Origin: Balaenoptera acutorostrata | Lineage: Eukaryota > Chordata > Mammalia > Artiodactyla > Balaenopteridae | Assembly: GCF_949987535.1 (NCBI RefSeq) | Contig: NC_080068.1 | Coordinates: 80,067,254 to 80,131,253, forward strand | Reading direction: 5' to 3' | Length of the DNA: 64,000 bases | Shown here: positions 33,291 to 44,665 of the stretch, one piece after another | Position numbering within the stretch: position 1 is the first letter of the stretch | Layout of the letters: the number at the start of each line of letters is the position of its first letter | Translations under genes and position numbers: made by a program | Notes under the pieces: model-generated | Databases searched by the model: none | Told to the model about the DNA's origin: nothing | What the model saw: only the letters and a program-made list of their open reading frames with translations

Positions 33291-34104
33291 GAACTGTGGA
33301 GAGAGTCAATGGGAAGATCAGGAGAGCCAGACTATACACAGCTCCAAGGCCAGGCTGCTGAGTTCATGGTCAAATCCAAGAGTCACCGAACACTTAAGGA
33401 AATTCATCACGTCCATTTTCACCATGCCCTTCGTTGGGCCCAGGGTTTGAATTTTTCTGAGAACTTCAAGTCATTAACAGCTTGAGCCTCCACAAAAACA
33501 GCTAGTGGTAAAAGGTGCCAGTGAGCAGTAGAGATGACAGCAAGGCAGCTTCCGTGACTACAGCCACAATGAGCAGAGTGCACATCTGGGGAACATCTGG
33601 GGAAAGATGAGAAAGAACTTTTCAGCCACAGGTGCAACTGTAGGTATTTTCACATTCAGTCCGGACTGAGGGAAGAGGGATGAGGCAATGCCGTGGACTG
33701 TCTAGAACCTCACTGCCAACATTGACAATGGGGTCTCGCCTCTGCGGGAAATAATAGCATCCCTGTAGGCTGCGTAAGGCAGGGCCTCACAACCTCTTCC
33801 CCAGGCTGCACCTGGCCTCTGGCCTCACCTGCCCCACCTAGTTACACCCAGGACTCCACCTAGCCGGAAAACACATCACTATCAGGCAATTACAAAACAA
33901 GGCAAAGAAACTCCAGCAGTACCAGGTTCGCAGCTGCACTCAGCTGCCCTAGTGCCATCTGTGCGCCTCTAACTTTCTGCTCCCACCCTATTGAAGCCAT
34001 CTGTTCATAAGTCCAACTTCCTCCCTGAGCCGTAAACTGTGCGAGGACTTTTACCTTTGTGCCCAGTGCCTCGTCCATAGATGGCACATGTTACTTAATA
34101 GCAA
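33291..34104. other. Unassigned; weak L2 trace near 34035-34085
   Basis: Mostly unassigned. 'ctttgtgcccagtgcctcgt' and 'ccatagatggcacatg' look like a sense L2 end. No gene signal. Confidence 0.35.
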
Positions 34105-34310
34105 CAGCTTTTCCATGTATTAAATGCTTTCTCTCCACCCGCTCCTGACATATTATTTCACTGAATCCTTCCAACAACCCTCCCCTACAGAGTAGATGTT
34201 ATTATCCCCATTTAACAAACAAGGAACTTAAAACTCAGAATGATTAAAGAATCCCTCCAAGATCACGCAGCTAGGAAGTGAAGGCACTGAGATCTATCTG
34301 AGTGTCAGGC
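34105..34310 (-). repeat. MIR SINE
   Basis: Antisense MIR: 'tattatccccatttaacaaa', 'caaggaacttaaaactcaga', 'ctccaagatcacgcagctag' and 'gaagtgaaggcactgaga'. Confidence 0.75.
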
Positions 34311-35559
34311 CCTTTTTATAGAAGTGGGTTTATATGCATTGGACTGAACCAATAACCAGGTTTCCAGAATAGTAAGACCTAGAGGGTCCTCACTAGCTCG
34401 ATCGTTTGGAAGAAAGATTCCTTCGAGGGTTGATGTTTGGGAGATTCACCCTCGGCTGGTGTTTGGCAGAGACACACAGGGCCTATCTTTACTGTCTTAA
34501 TAACTCGGAAACTGAATTTGAATCTCAGGCTGGGGTATAGGAAACTGACAGGAGTAGCTCTGTAACTCTTTCGCCAGGGTTACACATGCCAGGCCAGGTG
34601 AGAGCTTCCCCAAGAAAGCCAAGATCAGGGCCCTGGACAAGTGACAGGGACTTACAGGCGGGCCTCACACACCTGGTGGAAGCCCAGCAGTGGCCTCAGC
34701 CACGTGCACAGGTTCAGAGGACAGCGCTGCTGGGAGAAGGGCAGGGGCTGACTGGGAACAAAAACTTAAATTGCCGCCGGGAGGTTAATGGGAATCCGAA
34801 CTAAGAAGATTGGTCTGCTAACACTAACGTGAGTATTCAAGAGGTCATTTGTCTCAGGGAAGCCTTTTTTAACCCACTGGGGGATGAACCCGAAACCCTT
34901 CCAGATTTTTCCAAAAAACAAACTTGAACACTCTAATACTGCCAGATGATGACCAACATCCGTGGAACCCCGTTCCACAGTCCGGTGTCCAGACACATAA
35001 CGAGGGCTATCTGAAACATCCGGCTTTACTGGCATACTGACCCTGGGTCAGGAGCCGTAGATAAAGAGTGTGACTCCAGGCTCTGACCTTGGGCTTGGGC
35101 AACAGCAAGCAGGGATCCGCCCTGCCGACACCAGTCCCGACCATCTGGTTCATCAGGATGAAATTACTTTTGGTTGCAGCTACGCCACACCCACAGCTCC
35201 ACCTCAAGAAAGAGCCCGTAGCAGCATCCAAGCTGGTCTGACCCCTGTCGAAAGACACGTACTCAGAGCGCAGGTCTGTAGCCAGACCCGAGAGAGCAAA
35301 AATTCTGTAGAAATCCAGGCGGTCGCAGGGAATGACTGCACAGAAGGGAGGGGCTTTGGGCCTAAAAGCATTTCCTTCTCTCGCTACCTAAGGACCAGTT
35401 AGGGAACTAGTGAATGATTTACAACTAGACTATGTATAAAAGGGAGCACATTAACTTTCTGGATCACTCATCCACAATAAATGATGAAAACCCAGTTGAA
35501 ATGCAAGATTCCAGAAGGCTTAAAAGGTAGATCAGGCAGTAGGTTAATAACTGTGATTT
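34311..35559. other. Long unique stretch, nothing assigned
   Basis: About 1.2 kb with no repeat recognised. Slightly raised CpG count between 34.9 and 35.3 kb but no island. A 110-codon + frame (35070-35402) lacks protein features. Confidence 0.35.
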
Positions 35560-36080
35560 TTTTAAAAAACTTTGTCTAAATTCAGACTTTAAAGAAATTA
35601 GCCCTGTTACATGAAAGGCTGGCATTTTCTTAGACAAGCTTGAAGCTCATTAACGTAAGATGACAGTTCAAAGTAAGTACTCAGGTAAGGAAGGGGAGGG
35701 CTAGATGCCTCACTGTATCAGAATCCTAGACCTACCTCTCTCCCCTCTTCCTCCCCCATCCCGTAAAGCAATGGAAAGTGGCAAAGTCATTTGCAAATGA
35801 TCCTGCTTTAAGAACGCAGGAGAAATGTTAAAATGATTAATTTAGCAAACACATTGGAAAGAACTTTGTGCTTGTGAGTTTTGCTGAGTTAAACTGTTTT
35901 CAATTAACATCGTTTTTCGACTACACTAATTTGGAGACAGACTTGGAATATTTATCTTTCTTTTCCCAGCAGGAACTGCTTCTTGTGCTTATTTCATTAA
36001 CAGTTATGAGTCGAAAATCAATTGACTAATATGAAATGTCAGGGGGAAAAATTGGGACCAGCAGGGTGATCCTGCTGTGT
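35560..36080. promoter_or_regulatory. Possible conserved non-coding element
   Basis: No repeat recognised. It contains the perfect 14-bp palindrome TCATTTGCAAATGA (35787-35800) with an ATTTGCAAAT core (POU/C-EBP-like), followed by 'atgattaattta', 'caattaacat' and 'catttcattaac'-like homeodomain motifs within about 230 bases. This density is suggestive only. Function is inferred from motifs. Confidence 0.3.
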
Positions 36081-37690
36081 TCCCAGTCTTAGAATAACCA
36101 ATCACAAAAGTCATAATTCTGGGGGTCTCCTGGGCTCTATCTATAAGGCACACAAGTCACATCAGAAATGAGGACAGATCACCCAAGACTAGAACTGATA
36201 TTCAGCTTGCGTGCTCTGATGTGGCCAGGCTACTGCCAGTATTTGTGCAGTGTACTGCCTGAACAACCAGACAATGCAGGACTGGGTATGGCCTTTCCAG
36301 TTGTGTGTGTCTGGTATCTTTCTGACTGACTGGTGCCCTTGCTGGTTGTTAAACATTGTGCCTATCATTCTGTCAAGGGCCAAGACCCTGCTGCTTACAG
36401 AGGCTCCTTCACTGAGGTCTAACTGTTGCTCATTTTCCCTCTATCGTGGGGTCCTTGCTTAAACTGTCCCCTGCCAATTTGGAGGGGGGGAACACTGATA
36501 AGTGTTCAGTCTGCATATAGTCACTTAATCCTCCTCTTCTGGCCATAGTGCCCATCTACCTGTTATCTCCCAACCGGAGATTGTCTTTCCAGAGAATAAA
36601 CTTCCAAATACTCTTCAGGTAAGCATGACCCTCAGAGGGATGCGTTGGGGGAAGGTGATACAGAGATCCAAAACTTTCTCAGATAGGTTTCACCCTACTG
36701 CCTCTATTAGCTCCCCCTTCGTGACAGTTCCAGAAACATCTATGCCTTCTGCAAGTTAGTTGGCAGCTTTCCTCGTTGCCAGTTTGAGCTTTTTCCAATC
36801 TGCTAAGTCAGCTATTAGGGGTCCATTTTTGTCCAACTTCCAAAACTGTGTTCCTGTTGTCTCTTCTCCTGCCCTCTCTGTCCTGTCCTTGTGAGTTTAT
36901 TCTTAAAAAAAAAAAAAAAGTCTTGCTGTCATTTTAGCTGGGTTTGGGGAGAAAGCTAACTTAGGTAAGCACATTGAATCCACCATCTGAAATTCATACC
37001 AGAATACAGTTTTTAGGTCTAGCTATACATTCAACATTTCCTAACATTTGGTATTAGGAAATATTACTCTATTAGATATTTAGTAATATAATCTCTGAAA
37101 TAATCTTTAAGGGTTTTTTAAATTACTATTATTATTGCTGTTGTTGTAGTAGTTTTAAAAAATAAGAGAATCCAAAAAAACTGGAAATACAAATCAGAGT
37201 TCCTAAACCATTGGCAAAAGCTGTTTGGGACGTCATGAGAACATTGGATCTTGTTAGTGGCACCCAGCATAGAGGGTCAGCCTCTTGACTGGAGAGTACG
37301 GGTCATGTTACGTTTGTAGCCAGCAGTGAGGATGTGTGTGCCTGAACAAGCTCAAATATGGAACAGTTATTTACTCTGACATAGTTGGAAGTTGGGAAAG
37401 ATCTTTAGGATATTACACACAGAGACATGTCAACGGCATAAGTTATTGACCTACTCCAAGAAAAAACTAACTTGACTAGTCACGGATGTTACCGCATTCT
37501 CTTGAGAAAATAAAACAAAACAGCTGAACCATTCATGGTAGGGATGAGAGAAGAAGAACTCAGCACAGCTGGGTTTGCCCTACCATATGCTTTGTGGCCT
37601 TTTTGCTCATTTCTTAGATCCCAACAGCTGCTGCAGGACACAGCATCCTGCAACACCCATCCAGAGTGTTCCTCTCTACACCTCACGGGG
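36081..37690. other. Unassigned; A17 tract near 36904-36919
   Basis: No gene or repeat recognised. A short hairpin ATTTCCTAA / TTAGGAAAT lies near 37040-37065. Frames of 60-100 codons near 37489-37788 have no family features. Confidence 0.35.
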
Positions 37691-37694
37691 TTCA

Positions 37695-38575
37695 TCCAGC
37701 CAGGATTTACTGAGTTCCTACTCTGTGCTGGGATCAGTTCCAGGTAGAGCAAACAAAAGAAAGTCTCTGCTTTCATAGTTTTATTCAAGTGGGTGGCAAA
37801 ATAACACAGTTGACAAATGTATATGTAGTAAATGTGAAGGACTAAGAAGAAATTTCAGAGTTTTGGGTAGAGTGTACAGGGATGTCCTCTCTGATAAGGT
37901 GACTTCATAGCTGGAGAAAGAGCATTCTAAGTAGAAAGTGCGACCTGAGGCAGGGTCTTAAACAGCCTGCATGTTTAAGAAACAGCAAGGAGGTCTGCGT
38001 GGAGGGGTGAATAATAGGAGATGAAATCAAGAGGGTGGGTATGTAGATCATACAAGGTTTGGCAGGCGCTAGAAAGAGCTTCTGATTGCATTCTAAGAGA
38101 TTCTGAGGAAACCACTGGAAGGTTTTGAGCAGGGAATGACATGACTTGACCCTCATTCTAGCTGCGGAGATCTCGGAGGCAGAGCAAGGACAGAGCAGGG
38201 AATCCAGGCAGATGCTACTGCAATAATCCAGGCAAAAGATGATGGCGGCTCCAAGCCCAATAGGAGTGGGAGAGGTGCTGAGAGGAGATAAGGTGGATTC
38301 AGAACATATTCTGAAGGTACAGATGATGTACTGGATGTGGAGTTTGAAAGAAAGAGAGGCATCAAGATGACTGTTAGACAACAGGCCTGAACAGCTGGGG
38401 GCTGGATCTGACATGTATTGAAATAGGACAATGAGGAGAGAAGCAGGTTGGTACCGGGCAAGGTCAAGAGTTTGGTTTCGGACACATGAAGTTTAAGATG
38501 CCTACCAGACATCCAAGGGAAGATGTTAAAGAGACAACTAGCTGTAAGAACCTGATGATAGATGCAAAATGGACA
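37695..38575 (-). pseudogene. L2 LINE, ORF2 C-terminal end and 3' UTR
   Basis: Long antisense L2 fragment. + strand landmarks are 'gtgacttcatagctgg', 'aaccactggaaggttttgag', 'ctactgcaataatccaggca', 'gatgatggcggct' and 'atgcctaccagacatccaag'. The - strand frame (37905-38414) still reads the L2 ORF2 end, with a Leu-Asp-Tyr-Cys block followed by Ser-Leu-Leu-Lys-Thr and hydrophobic stretches. Unusually long open remnants (169 and 167 codons in two frames) reflect this fossil, not a live gene. Confidence 0.85.
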
Positions 38576-39254
38576 TATAACAAGTCCCCTTTGCCTCCAT
38601 CCCCACATACAGTGGTCTGAGATAGAAAAGGAAAGAAGCATTAAGAAGCAGCACACAGTTGTGGACCCTTAGCCCACAGTAGGGTCCAGAAGATTCTTGG
38701 TAGGTTTTCAGAAGAAACTGGACAAATTGAAACTTCGGGTTCAGAATCAACAAACTTAGAAAATCTGGCTTTGAGGAGCCCAGAGTAAATAGGACAGGAA
38801 AAGCCAAAAGACACTGGCCACTGAGAACAGACCTTGCAGAACTGAGAGCCCTAGGGGCGGAGGACCCCCACCCCATGCTGCTCCCCCAGCTCCCCTGGGA
38901 CCTTACTGTGTGCTCCTCTCTTTTCCTCCTACTGAGGGAAGAGCGTTCCTCTGTCCTCTGCGGCCGTAGGGTGAGACTGTGGCTGGCAGATACCTAAGAT
39001 GTCCTCTACAATTTATGTCTTTTTCCTGTATATTCATCTAACCACACTATCTTTTTTTTCTCTTTTTTTTTCCTCAGAATTTTTGGATCATCGTTTTTTT
39101 TACGCCATAAATATTTTTTGAATCCATACGTTCTGGTATATGCTCACCTTTGTGCAAAATCCATGCAGAAGTACAAAAACGTATAAACTTTGGAGATGTG
39201 TATACATAACAGCAGTAGAAAAACACTGTTTAAAGGAAGCTTCAAACTAAGTGC
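38576..39254. other. Unassigned stretch
   Basis: May include more distal L2 near its start. T-rich tracts occur at about 39050-39105. No gene signal. Confidence 0.35.
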
Positions 39255-39266
39255 AGCAGGATTTTT

Positions 39267-39584
39267 TTTTAAATTAATTCATTCACTCATTAATTTTTGG
39301 CTGTGTTGGGTCTTTGCTGCTGCACGCGGGCTTTCTCTAGTTGCAGCGAGCAGGGGCTACTCTTCGTTGTGGTGCACGGGTTTCTCATTGCGGTGGCTTC
39401 TCTTGTTGTGGAGCAGGGGCTCTAGGTGCACCGGCTTCAGTAGTTGTGGCACACGGGCTCAGTAGTTGTGGCGCACGGGCTTAGTTGCTCCATGGCATGT
39501 GGGATCGTCCCAGACCAGGGCTGGAACCCGTGTCCCCTGCATTGGCAGGTGGATTCTTAACCACTGCGCCACCAGGGAAGCCCC
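39267..39584 (-). mobile_element. CHR-type SINE, long form
   Basis: Reverse-oriented SINE with a T-run start, 'gctgcacgcgggctttctct', an antisense B box with one change (GGGCTGGAACC) near 39520 and the end 'gcgccaccagggaagcccc'. Target repeat 'agcaggattttt' at 39255-39266 and 39585-39596. Confidence 0.95.
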
Positions 39585-39784
39585 AGCAGGATTTTTAGAA
39601 GAGGAAAGATTCCCGGCTGGGTTGGTCCAGGCAGATTTCTCAGAGGGGGAAACCATGTGAGCTGGGCATTAAAAATATGAGTGGATTTCCCTTCAGAGAG
39701 GATTCACATGAGGGAACCCTTTATATTAGGAGACTTTATACTAATATTCCCCAGCCTTTTAAATTCCTACTTTCTTGGCTGAAG

Positions 39785-40105
39785 GGTAGGGCAATAGAAA
39801 ATATGTTGTTTAGGGTACACAATGGCAACTAGTACATAAATAAGTCCTGGAGATCTAACACACAGTATAGTGAATATAGACAACAATATTGTGTTATAAT
39901 CATCAAGGTGGCTGAGACTAGATCTCAATTATTTCCCACCACAGAAAAGAAATGGTAATTATGTGACATGATCGAGGTGGCAAACCATGGCTGCAACAGC
40001 AATCACATTACAATATATAAATGTATCAAAGCAATGCATTGTACATCTTAAATGTACACAATGTTGTATGTCAAATACATTTCCATTTAAATAAAGTCAT
40101 GCTCT
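39785..40105 (+). repeat. L1 LINE 3' end (L1MA-like)
   Basis: Sense L1: 'agtcctggagatctaacaca', 'cagtatagtgaatatagaca', 'ggtaattatgtgacatgatc', 'aagcaatgcattgtacatct' and 'taaatgtacacaatgt'. 5'-truncated. Confidence 0.75.
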
Positions 40106-40385
40106 CTTTCAATAAACATAAAAAAGCCATATCCTCATTTAATATTATTTGAATCTCAAAATAAATTAAATATCAACCCTTAAAACAAATTGAAGCCATG
40201 AAATAAAACAAAGACCTTAAAGTAAATCCTAACCTCCCAACTCACTCTCTCTCCCTTCTCCCCCGGCCACCCAATTCTTATTAAGGGAACAAATAATATG
40301 AAGGTGATCCTCTCCAAAGCCAGAGGACTATGAACTAAGCCTCCCTCATCCCTCCTTCCCACTTCCCCACAGCATTACAAGCACT

Positions 40386-40426
40386 TACACACACACACAC
40401 ACACACACACACCACACACACACACA
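40386..40426. repeat. (AC)n microsatellite
   Basis: About 20 AC units with one 'acc' interruption near 40411. Confidence 0.96.
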
Positions 40427-41777
40427 ATTTCAGGCAATGCAGTGAAAGCAATTGGGAGAGAGGGGGCAGAGCTCACATTGCTCCTGGCAGGAAGAAGAGT
40501 TCCAGAAAAACTGATAGCCAGAGTTTGTATTTTCTTGCTCAAATTCAAGCTGAATTTACCTAAAACTAATAACTTGGCAAGAGTACCTCCAGAGACAACC
40601 TTTTTCCCCCATTAAGCATGGAAAGAGTTTGAAGAATAGGAAATAAATAACACTTGCTGTAAGGAAAGCAGACACGTGTAAAGAAAGGTGCCTGATTTTA
40701 TCAGAAGTGCAAAACAGCCTCTGCTGGGTCTAGATTGGTTAGTGAAGCGCTAGCAGGCCACACAATCAAAGGGACTTTTATATGAAACACTGAAAGGAGG
40801 CCCCGCTGCGACAAGCATCAGTCCGGGAGCAAACAGAGGCCAACAGAACTTCTTCAAACCAGAGGAAGGAAGGCAGCCCCCAGCCTGGCTCTCATGGAAA
40901 AGGCCCACTGATCACGCCCTTCTCTCACTACAAAGTGAAACAAGGAGCATTAGAACTCCACCACCCAGATAAATACAGCGCTCATTTGTGTGTCTAATGG
41001 TTAACACAAGGTGCAGATGCCATGGGTCATATGGGTTAATTCGGAAAGAAAACACACGCAACCGTACCATTAATCATTGACTCAAAATCTTAACTCCCAC
41101 AATAGGTGCAATTCTTAGACTTTCTTCTGAAGAGCAGTAATAAAGAAGAGTGGTGCTAGATTGAGTTCCTAGAGGCTTTTTAATCAGAAAAGATTGCCTG
41201 TGCCATAGATTTAACGTTGGCCATCAAGCTTCGAGGCTGAAATAAGCTCCCTGGCCTGGTACAGTTCCCTGAAACCCTGTATTAAGTAGTGCCATAAGCT
41301 GGCATTGCGTGGCACAAAGGGAGCAGATTCAAACTGTTGCAAAGAAAGTTCACAGAAGTTCAGCCTTGAACTTGGCAGGCCAAGGCAGGACACGTTGGCA
41401 ACTCCACAGATTCGGATTTCAATTCCCTAAATCTGCCCTCAGGATTCTAATCTCCAGAGAATGGGTTGGCAACAAGAAGGCTCCTCTGGGATTGATTTAA
41501 TAGCTCCTATACCTTCTTTACAATTTTGCAGGGTATTGTACCAGGGAAGAAAAGACAGTTCCATGGAAGTAAATCAAGTCTCATGTGGTTTGACATTTTC
41601 TGCTAACCTTATGAAGCTCTCCCCGTAACCCCATTAATTTTGGGAGCATGTATGAGGAACCTTAGGAAGAGCTGGTTCGGAGGCCATAACTGGGTGAAAC
41701 ATAGTTTCCTGGGTTTTTTTCAAAAGCTCAAATCACCTTTGCCTCCAGGCCTCAAAACACAAGGGAAAGACAGCCTT
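40427..41777. other. Long unique stretch, possible regulatory DNA
   Basis: About 1.35 kb with no repeat recognised. Around 40760 is 'aatcaaaggg' (TCF/LEF-like), and near 41070 'taccattaatcattgact' has homeodomain-type cores. These motifs are common by chance. No exon seen. Confidence 0.35.
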
Positions 41778-41793
41778 TAAAGAAGAGAGAGAT

Positions 41794-42150
41794 GGGACTT
41801 CCCTGGTGGCACAGTGGTTAAGAATCCACCTGACAATGCAGGGGACACGGGTTCGAGCCCTGGTCCGGGAAGATCCCACGTGCCGCGGAGCAACAAAGCC
41901 AGTGCACCACACCTATTGAGCCTGTGCTCTAGAGCCCATGTACCACAACTACTGAGCCCACATGCCACAACTACTGCAGCCTGTGCGCCTAGAGCCCGTG
42001 CTCCGCAACAAGAGAAGCCACCACAACGATAAGCCCATGCACCTCAACGGAGAGTAGCCCCCGCTCCTGGCAACTAGAGAAAGCCCGCAGCAATGAGCAG
42101 CCAAAAATAAATAAATAAAGTTTTTAAAATGTAGTAGTAATATTATTTTT
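41794..42150 (+). mobile_element. CHR-type SINE, long form, with atypical tail
   Basis: Sense SINE: head 'gggacttccctggtggcaca', B box GGTTCGAGCCC near 41850 and end 'agccaaaaataaataaataa' near 42120, then a 30-base T/A-rich tail ('gtagtagtaatatta'). The target repeat is about 'aaagaagagagaga' (41779-41792). The right copy merges into a GA microsatellite. Confidence 0.93.
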
Positions 42151-42181
42151 AAAAAAGAGAGAGAGAGAGAGAGAGAGAGAA
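42151..42181. repeat. (GA)n microsatellite in a SINE target repeat
   Basis: A6 followed by about 12 GA units. It starts exactly where the right target-site duplication of the SINE should lie, and the left copy (41779-41792) contains only GAGAGA. Confidence 0.85.
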
Positions 42182-42597
42182 AGGGTGGGATTGGGGAATA
42201 TTTTTGAGAGAGTGGTATCAATCTGCCACACTTGAATAGGTGCCGAGTAAATAGTGGACTATCCAAGCACAGGGGTTGGTCATTTCTTCCAGGACCTGAG
42301 AGCTCTTTCTAATCACCTGATGAAAAACAATGTTGGCTCCATGTTTCCTACAGAGTAAAATCTAAGATTTTCTACTCTTTGATTCTTATTTCACTTTCTA
42401 GTCTTTTCTCCCACTACATCTTCCTTCCCCAGTTTTTTTCAACACTACCCACCCATACCCACCATCACTATAGCCCTCCCACCTCCCTGCTCCCACCATC
42501 CTGTCCAACAGCAAGCACTTTCCCAACACCACACACATGCACACTCAAGCACACACACACACACACACTCACACGCGCATGCACTTCATTTCGAGCA
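42182..42597. other. Unassigned; (CA)n near 42546-42570
   Basis: No gene or repeat besides a short CA run with CG interruption. Confidence 0.4.
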
Positions 42598-42679
42598 TTT
42601 ACTGAGAACCTCCAATGTGCCAGATACTGAGCTAAAATCCTCCCAACAAACCTACGAGGTAGGTCCTTTTCCCCCCAGT
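42598..42679 (-). repeat. MIR SINE (part 1)
   Basis: Antisense MIR: 'gagaacctccaatgtgccag', 'atactgagctaaaatcctcc' and 'cctacgaggtaggtcc'. It continues at 42955 after an L1 insertion. Confidence 0.75.
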
Positions 42680-42954
42680 TTTACTGAGATATAATTGATA
42701 TATAACATTGTATTAGTTTAAGGTGTACCACATAATGACTTGATATATGTATATATTGTGAAATGATCGCCACAATAAGTTTAATTAACATCCATCTCAC
42801 AGTTACAATATTTTTCTTGTGATGAGAGCTTTTAAGATCCATTCTCTTAGCAACTTTCAAGTATACAACACAGCATTATTAACAGTAGTCACTATGCTAT
42901 ACATTACATCCCCAGGACTTATCTTATAACTGGAAGTTTGTACCTCTTGGGTAG
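42680..42954 (-). repeat. L1 LINE 3' UTR inserted in a MIR
   Basis: Antisense L1: 'gttttactgagatataattg', 'agtttaaggtgtaccacata', 'ttaattaacatccatctcac' and 'tgtacctcttgg'. Likely target repeat 'gtaggtcctttt' / 'gtagctactttt' (10 of 12 alike) at the two junctions. Confidence 0.8.
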
Positions 42955-43110
42955 CTACTTTTTAATATCCCCACATTATAGGTGAAAAACCAGAGTCTCA
43001 GAGAGATAGTGATTTGCCTAAGATCACACACCTGGTAAGGATTATAGAAATGGAGGTAGAACCCAGGTTTCCTGACTCCTGAGAAAATCATTACCCTCTA
43101 TTCTCTTCCC
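42955..43110 (-). repeat. MIR SINE (part 2)
   Basis: Resumes with 'atccccacattataggtgaa', 'aaaccagagtctcagagaga' and 'gcctaagatcacacacctgg'. Together with part 1 it makes one nearly full-length MIR. Confidence 0.75.
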
Positions 43111-43139
43111 CCAACTCTCACAAATCTGCCTGTTCAAAT

Positions 43140-43410
43140 ATAATGTTTTACTTTTTTTTATAAATCCATCACACTAAGATGGCTTTCCCATACCCCCATC
43201 AAAAATTCGCCTCTCCCTCTCCTACATTCCCTTTGTGTTTTGATTTACCCTCTAGTGGGACACAACAAAGTCAATTTTTTGTCAAACTTAGTATATATCT
43301 GCCTCCCTAAGGATATTAAGCACAGACGAAGACTAATGCATTCATGGGTCCCTAACAATGCCTGCCATCATGCTCTGCACACAGCAAATGCTTAAAAATT
43401 ATGTGTTGAC
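43140..43410 (+). repeat. L2 LINE 3' end
   Basis: Sense L2, diverged: 'ctccctaaggatattaagca', 'aacaatgcctgccatcatgc' and 'tctgcacacagcaaatgctt'. Confidence 0.55.
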
Positions 43411-43852
43411 TCTACTAGAAGAAAAGAAGTCCTAAACCTCTTCAGCAGTGTGAGCATGCCAGCAGAGACTGGGAAAACCGCACTCTGCATTTTATTTTGT
43501 TTTAGATATCTTTCCTTATTCTTGAGCAACAGCCAGCACAGCTAATGATCAATACCCTTAACAACTCTGCTTAATCTGGGATCAACCGGAAGGGTCTGGG
43601 AAAACTTCTGAGAGCCCAGCAAGCCCAGAGTGGAGATGGATGGCAAACTCCAGGAAGTCTCTGTGTCTTTACTTTGTGTCTCCTCTCCAACTCTTCCTTT
43701 TCACTTTGTTTGTTTTTGTAATCCAGAACATCAGCAAATACATTTCATAAGGTCAATCATTCCATCAATAACTGAGGCCTAGCCATGGGACAATTTCCCA
43801 CCCAATGAACTTTATTCAACTAAACTCACTGTCGTGGCAGAAAAACACCCTT
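43411..43852. other. Nothing assigned
   Basis: No recognised repeat or gene. Confidence 0.35.
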
Positions 43853-43867
43853 AAAAATAACACAGTG

Positions 43868-44146
43868 GGGCTTCTCTGGTGGTGCAGTGGTTGAGAGTCT
43901 GCCTGCCAATGCAGGGGACACGGGTTCGAGCCCTGGTCTGGGAGGATCCCACATGCCGCGGAGCAACTGGGCCCGTGAGCCACAACTACTGAGCCTGCAC
44001 GTCTGGAGCCTGTGCTCCGCAGCGGGAGAGGCCGCGATAGTGAGAGGCCCGCGCACCGCGATGAAGAGTGGCCCCCGCTTGCCGCAACTGGAGAAAGCCC
44101 TCGCACAGAAACGAAGACCCAACACAGCCAAAAATTTAAAAAAATA
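43868..44146 (+). mobile_element. CHR-type SINE, short cetacean form
   Basis: Head 'gggcttctctggtggtgcag', B box GGTTCGAGCCC near 43923, and the diagnostic 'gtgagaggcccgcgcaccgc' near 44041. A perfect 15-bp target repeat 'aaaaataacacagtg' lies at 43853-43867 and 44147-44161. Little diverged from the copies at 28005 and 61272, so probably among the younger inserts here. Confidence 0.97.
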
Positions 44147-44274
44147 AAAAATAACACAGTGAAGAAAAAGCAAACAAATGTAAGAAATACATATACCAAT
44201 AAATCTATCTTACAAAGGATAGAAAGCAAAATAGAGGAAGAGAGGCAGAGAACTTATGTCAGAAGACTGGGTAG

Positions 44275-44515
44275 CATAAAGTTAGTAGTATAGGTTTTTG
44301 GATCAAAGCTCTATCACTTTCTAACATTGGAACCTTGGATGAGATATTTAATTTCTCTATGCCTCAGTTCCCTCCTTTTAAAAATAGAGAAAATACCATC
44401 TCCGATCTGATAGACTTTTGTGAGGATGAAATATGTTATTACATGCAAAGTGCTTAGAAGAGTGTCTGCCACATAGTAAGCTTTCAACGATGTTATCATG
44501 ATTATGGCCAAAATT
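44275..44515 (+). repeat. MIR SINE, full length
   Basis: In order: 'gctctatcactttctaacat', 'ctctatgcctcagttccctc', 'agacttttgtgaggatgaaa', 'gcaaagtgcttagaagagtg' and 'tctgccacatagtaagcttt'. Confidence 0.85.
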
Positions 44516-44544
44516 CTACAAGAGTTGTATCTATGAAATCTGAG

Positions 44545-44665
44545 AAAAGCACAGGTCTTTGAGTTAGAAGACACGATTTACATTCCATCTCTGCCACTGA
44601 ACAAGCTGTGTGACCTTGGGGCAGTCTTATCATCTCTCTGAGTTTTCATTTCCTCATGCACACTT
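44545..44665 (+). repeat. MIR SINE, 5' half
   Basis: Contains 'catctctgccactgaacaag', 'ctgtgtgaccttggggcagt' and 'ctctctgagttttcatttcc'. It lies directly after another MIR in the same direction. Confidence 0.75.

Noticed and set aside
37905..38656. Two overlapping - strand frames of 169 and 167 codons
   Set aside because: They are the eroded end of L2 ORF2 (Leu-Asp-Tyr-Cys block visible), not a host gene.
43816..44293. Arg/Ser-rich frames up to 137 codons
   Set aside because: SINE sequence read in both directions. The same peptides recur at every SINE in the window (28.0, 46.9 and 61.3 kb).
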